Position numbers and translations under genes: made by a program. The notes beneath the pieces are model-generated. The model was given only the letters and a program-made list of their open reading frames with translations, had not been told where the DNA came from and searched no databases. Positions 62,269 to 64,000 of a stretch of 64,000 nucleotides of DNA are shown here, in pieces. Origin of the DNA: an uncultured Lachnospiraceae bacterium (GTDB lineage Bacteria > Bacillota > Clostridia > Lachnospirales > Lachnospiraceae); assembly GCA_910586705.1 (NCBI GenBank), contig CAJUJK010000003.1, positions 153,120 through 217,119 of the forward strand, read 5' to 3'. The first letter of the stretch is position 1; every line of letters starts with the position of its first letter.

Positions 62269-63573
62269 TCAGTCCGCTTTTTTAGCCTTGCTTTCCTTGG
62301 CATTCTCCGCAATGAACTCCGCCGCTTTTTTGACAGCCAGATCCTGCATGATGCCCTTCTTCTCGCGCTCTCCCATAAGCTCCCTGACTTTATCCACCTC
62401 CATCTGGTAGACTTCAGCCATGGTCTTTAACTCTTCCTCGTATTCCTCCTCGGTCGGCTCCAGCCCTTCCGCCTTCGCCACCGCCTCAAGCACAAGTCTG
62501 GAACGGATTCTCTCCTCCGCCTGCGGCTTCACCTGCTCAATCATCTGCTGGTAATTCGTGCCGGTCATCTGCAGATACTGCTCCATGGAAATACCCTGCA
62601 TGGTGATGCGCTGCGCAAATTCATCCACCATCTGCCTCTGCTGCGTCTCTAACATCGCGTCGGGAATCTCCATCTCGGAAGCATCCACCGCCGCTTTCAC
62701 AGCCGCTTCTTCCTTCTCGTTCTTTGCATCCTTCTGCTTTTTCTCTTCCAGATTCTTTTTCACATCCTCGCGATACTCTGAGAGCGTCTCAAACTCGGAT
62801 ACATCGCTCGCAAATTCATCGTTCAGTTCGGGAAGCTCTCTCTCCTTAATCTCCCTCACGGTACACTTAAAGACTGCTTCCTTGCCCTGCAGATGCTCCG
62901 CCTGATAATCCTCGGGGAAGGTAACCTTCACTTCCGTCTCCTCGCCGATCTTCGCGCCCACAAGCTGCTCCTCAAAGCCCGGAATAAACGCGCCGGAACC
63001 GATGGTCAGCGGATAGTTCTCTCCCTTTCCACCCTCAAAAGCCACGCCGTCCACAAAGCCTTCAAAATCAAGCGTAGTCATATCGCCGTCCTTCACAGGG
63101 CGGTCTTCCACCGTAATGTTTCTGGCATTGTTCTGCCGTTCTCTCTCAAGCGCCGCATCAACCTCCTCATCGGTCACCGCGGTGTCGATCTTATCCACTT
63201 TCACACCCTTGTACTTGCCAAGCTTTACCTCCGGCTTGATTGCAACCGTGGCAGTAAAAACAAAAGGCTTGCCCGCCTCGATCTGGGTCACTTCGATCTG
63301 AGGGGAAGAAACGATATCCTCCTCGCACTCATCCAGCGCCTTATCGTAGGCATCGGGAATCAGAATGTTCGCCGCCTCCTCAAAAAAGACCTCTTTTCCG
63401 TACATCTTCTCTACCATCTGGCGGGGCACCTTGCCCTTGCGGAAACCCGGTATGCTGATCTGCTTCTTCTGTTTCTGATAAGCTTTCTCGATCGCCTTCT
63501 CAAATTCTTCCACACCAGTCTCGATCGTCAGCTTCGCCATGTTCTTCTCTAATTTTTCCACCTGTAAACTCAT
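62269..63573 (-). CDS. tig: Trigger factor (ribosome-associated chaperone, peptidyl-prolyl isomerase)
   Basis: Chaperone of 434 residues that binds nascent chains at the ribosome exit. The N-terminal ribosome-binding domain has the signature IPGFRKGKVPRQM. The FKBP-like isomerase domain (about 150-245) includes GDMTTLDFEGFVDG, and the C-terminal arm domain is mostly helical. The C-terminal tail is Lys/Ala-rich. The frame opens 20 codons earlier; GAAGGAGG ten bases before 63573 gives the canonical start MSLQVEKLEKNMAKL. First gene of tig-clpP-clpX. Confidence 0.96.
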   Translation of the reverse strand: MSLQVEKLEKNMAKLTIETGVEEFEKAIEKAYQKQKKQISIPGFRKGKVPRQMVEKMYGKEVFFEEAANILIPDAYDKALDECEEDIVSSPQIEVTQIEAGKPFVFTATVAIKPEVKLGKYKGVKVDKIDTAVTDEEVDAALERERQNNARNITVEDRPVKDGDMTTLDFEGFVDGVAFEGGKGENYPLTIGSGAFIPGFEEQLVGAKIGEETEVKVTFPEDYQAEHLQGKEAVFKCTVREIKERELPELNDEFASDVSEFETLSEYREDVKKNLEEKKQKDAKNEKEEAAVKAAVDASEMEIPDAMLETQQRQMVDEFAQRITMQGISMEQYLQMTGTNYQQMIEQVKPQAEERIRSRLVLEAVAKAEGLEPTEEEYEEELKTMAEVYQMEVDKVRELMGEREKKGIMQDLAVKKAAEFIAENAKESKAKKAD

Positions 63574-63661
63574 GTTATGGGTTCCTCCTTCAATATCTTC
63601 TGACCGTTCATTTCCATCTATTATAATGCCCATACGGGCTTTCAGCTACAGTCACCCAAAC

Positions 63662-63670
63662 ATTATAGCA
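63662..63670 (-). promoter_or_regulatory. Extended -10 promoter of tig-clpP-clpX
   Basis: On the minus strand TGCTATAAT (63670-63662) is an extended -10 box; no good -35 is visible. The leader to tig is about 80 bases. The rest of the gap 63574-63782 holds only the hairpin at 63731-63767. Confidence 0.65.
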
Positions 63671-63730
63671 CAGGGATTTCCAAAATGCTAGTTGTTTTTG
63701 CGCGAATAAGCAGAGCTGTCCCATTACATG

Positions 63731-63767
63731 AAGGCGCCCCGCCTGTGTTTCACAAACGGGGCGCCTT
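63731..63767. terminator. Strong hairpin after the spore protein gene
   Basis: AAGGCGCCCCG (63731-63741) pairs perfectly with CGGGGCGCCTT (63757-63767), with an inner TGTG/CACA pair. It lies 16 bases after the SASP stop. The T-rich tail is better on the plus strand (CGCTTTTGTTTTTT), but by position it ends the SASP transcript. Confidence 0.75.
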
Positions 63768-63782
63768 CGCTTTTGTTTTTTG

Positions 63783-63983
63783 TTACTTCATCTGCTCTTC
63801 CTGCTTCTTGATCATTCTACGAACCATCTCACCGCCGATAGAACCTGCCTCCTTGGAAGTCAGGTCGCCGTTGTAACCCTCTTTCAGGTTTACACCGAGC
63901 TCAGACGCAACCTCAGTTTTGAAACGATCCATAGCTGCCTTTGCCTCAGGAACTTCTACTCTATTGGTCTTGTTGCTTGCCAT
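63783..63983 (-). CDS. Alpha/beta-type small acid-soluble spore protein
   Basis: DNA-binding protein of 66 residues that coats and protects spore DNA. The two family signatures are present: FKTEVASELGVNLKEGYNG (with the germination-protease recognition Glu) and DLTSKEAGSIGGEMVRRMI. GGAGGTGAAAAGAA precedes the ATG. It is a single-gene unit with its own strong hairpin. It shows that the organism descends from, and probably is, an endospore former; expression would be in the forespore. Confidence 0.96.
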   Translation of the reverse strand: MASNKTNRVEVPEAKAAMDRFKTEVASELGVNLKEGYNGDLTSKEAGSIGGEMVRRMIKKQEEQMK

Positions 63984-64000
63984 TTCTTTTCACCTCCGAA

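Overview
The window looks like a chromosomal segment of an endospore-forming, anaerobic Clostridia bacterium, most likely family Lachnospiraceae (gut type). Grounds: an alpha/beta-type small acid-soluble spore protein, the tig-clpP-clpX-lon-ysxC block, YesM/YesN two-component regulation of a sugar ABC operon, Rpn-family nuclease genes, a TPP riboswitch ahead of thiT, and moderately GC-rich DNA by eye. No rRNA, tRNA, CRISPR array or prophage was seen. Most genes lie on the minus strand.

Layout. (1) 1-8818: a MATE exporter and a complete oligopeptide ABC transporter (oppBCDF, with oppA cut by the window edge) run leftward. A 2-hydroxyacid dehydrogenase and a TetR regulator run rightward. The two divergent promoters each carry the same perfect 14-bp palindrome. 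(2) 8840-17470: a carbohydrate utilisation operon (GH31 glycosidase, two permeases, lipoprotein binding protein) preceded by a YesN/YesM two-component system, with a shared sequence element ahead of both the binding-protein gene and the kinase gene. (3) 17490-19004: a membrane-anchored L,D-transpeptidase. (4) 19085-34817: a non-ribosomal peptide synthetase locus made of a 4006-residue enzyme (A-T-C-A-T-C-A-T-C-A-T-reductase), a MATE transporter fused to a GHKL ATPase domain, an Sfp-type phosphopantetheinyl transferase and a multi-pass acyltransferase-like protein, closed by a strong terminator. The loading A domain lacks the amino-binding Asp, modules 2 and 3 are a recent 3,021-bp tandem duplication, and release is reductive. 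The predicted product is an N-acylated tripeptide aldehyde or alcohol. (5) 34962-41193: glutamate synthase gltBD with a terminator-like hairpin directly after its promoter.

(6) 41116-42670: an Rpn nuclease gene flanked by 40-bp imperfect direct repeats. (7) 42900-48923: MATE exporter, flavodoxin gene remnant, two GNAT acetyltransferases, a soluble hybrid histidine kinase and an AraC regulator, then a divergent MFS transporter. (8) 50355-53048: a methyltransferase coupled to a second Rpn gene, and a CPBP intramembrane protease. Both Rpn genes carry an in-frame internal Shine-Dalgarno and start codon at the equivalent place, as expected for an intragenic antitoxin. (9) 53110-54131: TPP riboswitch and thiT. 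(10) 54167-63983: small membrane proteins, an AI-2E-family permease, ysxC, lon, clpX, clpP, tig and a spore protein.

The NRPS locus is the strongest candidate for an undescribed system. The Rpn genes with apparent internal antitoxins are second. All statements rest on reading the sequence; no database search was possible.
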